A stretch of 64,000 nucleotides of DNA from positions 6,543,001 to 6,607,000 of the forward strand of contig NZ_LT827010.1 of assembly GCF_900119315.1 (NCBI RefSeq). The letters are read 5' to 3'. The DNA is from Actinoplanes sp. SE50/110 (GTDB lineage: Bacteria > Actinomycetota > Actinomycetes > Mycobacteriales > Micromonosporaceae). The stretch's first letter is position 1. Every line of letters begins with the position of its first letter. The notes beneath the pieces are model-generated. The model ran no database searches. It was not told the DNA's origin and saw nothing but the letters and a program-made list of their open reading frames with translations. The translations under genes were made by a program, and so were the position numbers. Of the stretch, positions 30,901 to 64,000 are shown piece after piece.

Positions 30901-33088
30901 GCAGCCGGGTGGTGCGGGGGAACCGCGCGGCGATGCCGAGCACCGTGCCGGCGTCGCCGGAGACCACCACCGCGGCCGGCCCGTTCACCGCGGCGATCCC
31001 GGTGTCCGCGGTGAGCAGCGGCGTCACCTCGTCCTCGGAGGCGGCCACGGCGACCATCGCGCCGCCGGACGGCAGCTGCTGGATCAGCCGGCCGCGGGCG
31101 GCGACCAGCCGGCAGGCGTCGGCGAGCGGCAGCACCCCGGCCAGGTGGGCGGCGCTGATCTCACCGATCGAGTGGCCGCCGAGCACGGCGGGACGGACCC
31201 CGCACGACTCGACCAGCCGGGCCAGCGCCACCTCGAAGGCGAACAGCGCGGGCTGGGCGTATTCGGTGGTGTCGAGCAGGTCCGGCCCGATGTCCCGTAG
31301 CGGCCGGCCCAGGTGCGGGTCGAGTTCGGCGAGCACGGCGTCGTACGCGGTGGCGAAGCCGGGGAAGGCGTCGTAGAGTTCGCGGCCCATCCCGTGCCGT
31401 TGCGAGCCCTGGCCGGTGAACAGGAACCCGGCGCGCGGCGGGGCGCCGGCCGGGACGGTGCCGGTCAGCACGTCCGGGTGCGGCTCGCCGGCGGCCACCG
31501 CGTCCAGCGCGGTGACCGCCTGTGCCCGGTCGGTGGCCAGCACCACGGCCCGGCAGGCGAACGCGGTCCGGCCGGTGGCCAGCGAGTAGGCGACGTCGGC
31601 CGGGCGCAGGTCGGCGGCGGCCCGCAGCCGCTCGGCGAGCGCGGCGGCCTGGGCGCGCAACGCCTCCGGGGTGGTCCCGGACAGGGCGAGCGGCCAGTGT
31701 CCCGACGCCGGTGCCGGGGCGGGGGCCGGCGCGTCGGGCGCCTCCTCCAGGATGACGTGGGCGTTGGTGCCGCTCAGCCCGAACGACGACACGCCGGCGC
31801 GGCGGACCCGCTCGCCGCGCGGCCAGGGCCGGTTGGCGGTGAGCAGCTCGACCGCGCCGGCGGTCCAGTCGACGTGCGGGGTGGGGTCGTCGGCGTACCG
31901 CGAGATCGGCAGTTCCTCGTGGCGCAGGGCCTGGACCATCTTGATGATCCCGCCGACCCCGGCCGCGGCCTGGGTGTGCCCGAGGTTCGACTTGAGCGAG
32001 CCGAGCAGCAGCGGCGCGCCGCCCGGCGCCCGCTCCCGGCCGTAGGTGGCGAGCAGCGCCTGCGCCTCGATCGGGTCGCCGAGTCGGGTGCCGGTGCCGT
32101 GTGCCTCGACCGCGTCGATGTCGGCCAGGGTGAGGCCGGCGTCGGCCACCGCCCGCCGGATCACCCGCTGCTGGGACCGGCCGTTCGGGGTGGTCAGGCC
32201 GCTGGACGCGCCGTCGGAGTTGACCGCGCTGCCGCGCACCACGGCCAGCACCGGGTGTCCGTTGCGGCGGGCGTCGGAGAGTCGTTCGAGCAGCAGCAGG
32301 CCGGCGCCCTCGGAGCAGCCGGTGCCGTCCGCCCGCGCCGAGAACGACTTGCACCGGCCGTCTCGGGCGAGGCCGCGCTGGGTGCTGAAGTAGACGAACA
32401 TGTCCGGGTTGGCCATCACCGTGACACCACCGGCCAGGGCCAGCGTGCAGTCGCCGGCGCGCAGCGCCTGGACCGCGGAGTGCAGCGCCACCAGCGAGGA
32501 GGAACAGGCCGTGTCGACGGTGACGGCCGGGCCCTCCAGCCCCAGGCAGTACGCGACCCGGCCACTGACGATGCTGCCGTCGCTGGTCCCGAACCCGTAG
32601 TCGTGATACATCACGCCGGCCCAGACGCCGGTCGGGGTGCCGCGCAGCGAGCGCGGGTCGACGCCGGCGTTCTCGATCGCCTCCCAGGCGCATTCGAGCA
32701 GGATCCGCTGCTGCGGATCCATGGTCAGCGCCTCGCGCGGGCTGATTCCGAAGAAGTCGGCGTCGAAGTCGGTGGCGCGGGGCAGGAAGCCGCCCTCGCG
32801 GGCGACGCTGCGGCCGGGCCGGCCCTCCTGCGGGTCGTAGACGTCGGTGGGCCAGCCGCGGTCGGACGGGAACGCCGACACCGCGTCGGTGCCGTCGGCG
32901 ACCAGCTTCCACAGCTCGTCGGGGGAGGTCACGGCGCCCGGGTAGCGGCACGCCATGGAGACGATGGCGATCGGCTCGGCGGCCGCGGCCAGCGCCGCGT
33001 TCAGGCTGCCGTTCTGCTGGCGGAGGGTCTCGTTCTCGCGCATCTGCTTGCGCAGCGCGTCAACGATCTGGTCGACGGAAGTGGCCAC
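27938..33088 (-). CDS. PKS-C: single-module type I polyketide synthase (KS-AT-DH-KR-ACP), 1716 aa
   Basis: Starts at GTG 33088, 32 bases after the PKS-B stop, with AAAGG seven bases upstream. N-terminal coiled-coil docking region (VDQIVDALRKQMRENETLRQQN), then KS (about 32960-31740; DTACSSS, HGTGT, NLGHTQ), AT (31440-30430; GHSIGE, malonyl-type HAFH), DH (30370-29700), KR (29100-28430), ACP (28220-28035; GFDSL). It ends with a short acidic tail (EDLFAMLDAELGG), with no thioesterase. It is encoded after the thioesterase-bearing gene, so its place in the assembly order is not the gene order. Confidence 0.95.
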   Translation of the reverse strand: MATSVDQIVDALRKQMRENETLRQQNGSLNAALAAAAEPIAIVSMACRYPGAVTSPDELWKLVADGTDAVSAFPSDRGWPTDVYDPQEGRPGRSVAREGGFLPRATDFDADFFGISPREALTMDPQQRILLECAWEAIENAGVDPRSLRGTPTGVWAGVMYHDYGFGTSDGSIVSGRVAYCLGLEGPAVTVDTACSSSLVALHSAVQALRAGDCTLALAGGVTVMANPDMFVYFSTQRGLARDGRCKSFSARADGTGCSEGAGLLLLERLSDARRNGHPVLAVVRGSAVNSDGASSGLTTPNGRSQQRVIRRAVADAGLTLADIDAVEAHGTGTRLGDPIEAQALLATYGRERAPGGAPLLLGSLKSNLGHTQAAAGVGGIIKMVQALRHEELPISRYADDPTPHVDWTAGAVELLTANRPWPRGERVRRAGVSSFGLSGTNAHVILEEAPDAPAPAPAPASGHWPLALSGTTPEALRAQAAALAERLRAAADLRPADVAYSLATGRTAFACRAVVLATDRAQAVTALDAVAAGEPHPDVLTGTVPAGAPPRAGFLFTGQGSQRHGMGRELYDAFPGFATAYDAVLAELDPHLGRPLRDIGPDLLDTTEYAQPALFAFEVALARLVESCGVRPAVLGGHSIGEISAAHLAGVLPLADACRLVAARGRLIQQLPSGGAMVAVAASEDEVTPLLTADTGIAAVNGPAAVVVSGDAGTVLGIAARFPRTTRLRTSHAFHSPLMDPALPAFQQIATTMSYAVPDTRIVSMTTGRRAEAGVIDTPGHWVRHVREPVRFLDGVRAMAAEGAALLLELGPDAVLSPLAETALPDLVACPASRRDQPEVRTLLAALATAYVTGITVDWAALHAGSDVVRVPLPTYAFQRRRFWSEAQVWPAPEPAALGLAAAAHPLLSALLRLPDGGAVLTGRLTAAAHPWIADHAVHATVLLPGTALVELAVSAGTRLGSPALDELVLAAPLTLSGAEARDLTVTVGPPGPDERRPIRIHSRPAGAEHAPWQLHADGSLGAAHPRIPAADLATWPPVGAEPIDVADAYPRMARRGYDYGPAFQGLRAAWRRGADTFAEVRLPATDDGYGLHPALLDAAMHADILADDGPALLPFSWNRVAVHATGAGTLRVRIRHDDGDAATIALEAADETGQPVLTVGSLVSRPVTALPAGDGHHESLYDIAWRAVTPPAGVTESAEVHVCVTPAGLDVPAAVRAVAGETLHAVQRWLGDAGRRRLVVVTRGAVAVPGDDGVDVCQAPVWGLIRAAQAEHPGRIVLVDADPATSVPDAVGTALAAGEPELALRGPAGYVPRLAPAPAGTGPGWPTTGTVLVTGGTGGLGALVARHLVARHGVGRLLLVSRRGPAAPGADRLHAELTALGAEVTVAACDVADRAALQRLLAEVPDLTGVVHCAGTAENALLEAVTETQLRDGLRAKADAAWHLHELTADRPLTAFVLFSSAGGLVLASGQAAYAAANVFLDALAVHRRAAGLPGTSVAYGLWDVDTGLSAGLAETHRARMRHLGLPPLAAEDGLALLDAALTADRPLSVPIRVDATALRNRTDEVPALLWTLAGRTRRRVVAAEPAAGPAALVARLAALPAAAQERAVLELVRKDAAAVLGHDRPSGIAAERGFLDLGFDSLTALELRNRLNDATGHRLPPTLIFDFPSPGALAAHLHRKLVAPAAAPIPARADLSTANAEDLFAMLDAELGG
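28035..32960 (-). other. PKS-C module: KS-AT(mal)-DH*-KR-ACP
   Basis: The DH motif reads HAVHATVLLP, so the Gly of HxxxGxxxxP is Ala, while the DAAMH acid is kept; activity is uncertain. The KR has an intact Rossmann GTGGLG and the YAAAN Tyr but HCAGTAENA in place of the LDD motif, so it is not B-type. The KS retains its Cys, so it is not a decarboxylating loading KS. The AT is malonyl-type. Confidence 0.85.
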
Positions 33089-33120
33089 CGGCCGGCCTTT
33101 CTGTGAAGGAAGGGGTGCTG

Positions 33121-48771
<15,651 letters not shown>

Positions 48772-48779
48772 TACCGTTC

Positions 48780-64000
<15,221 letters not shown>

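Noticed and set aside
32500..32520. PKS-C KS considered as a decarboxylating loading (KSQ) domain
   Set aside because: The active-site motif is DTACSSS with Cys, not Gln, and an N-terminal docking helix is present.

Overview
The window comes from a very GC-rich actinomycete. The lifestyle genes (mycofactocin, a LAL regulator, secreted M4 protease and GH27 with ricin-type lectin domains, an enormous modular PKS) suggest a Micromonosporaceae-like organism such as Actinoplanes. That assignment is an inference.

Positions 1-7123 look like an accessory or mobile island. They hold a hypothetical gene, three divergent tRNA or tRNA-like genes in about 2 kb (1053-3126), an IS110-family transposase between the second and third of them, a two-gene ECF-sigma/membrane-protein operon, and a zinc-finger protein with a tyrosine-recombinase-like tail whose frame is broken once in a C tract. 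The island abuts the 3' remnant of a POT-family peptide transporter at about 7124.

Positions 7.7-18 kb hold ordinary chromosomal genes: HAD phosphatase, EamA transporter, AAC(2')-I-type acetyltransferase, lipoprotein, secreted thermolysin-like protease, a GH27/lectin/LacI sugar locus, a SnoaL-like protein behind a MerR-type promoter, and a metallophosphoesterase.

Positions 18-27.9 kb are a mycofactocin region. mftF lies on the plus strand. A DUF5988-type gene and mftA-mftB-mftC-mftE form a tightly packed minus-strand operon. MftC carries an in-frame 36-bp tandem repeat near its C-terminus. A large LuxR (LAL) regulator diverges from this operon and is followed by a mycofactocin-coupled SDR and an LLM-class flavin oxidoreductase. 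mftD and mftR are not in the window.

Positions 27.9-64 kb are three minus-strand type I PKS genes, transcribed toward lower coordinates: PKS-A (three modules or more, 5' end outside the window), PKS-B (three modules plus thioesterase) and PKS-C (one module, no thioesterase). All seven visible modules are KS-AT-DH-KR-ACP with malonyl-type AT motifs, so the visible line predicts a polyene stretch. The first four KRs carry the LDD motif and the last three do not. The DH motif is altered in the last PKS-B module and in PKS-C. A strong bidirectional terminator separates the PKS operon from the SDR/LLM operon.
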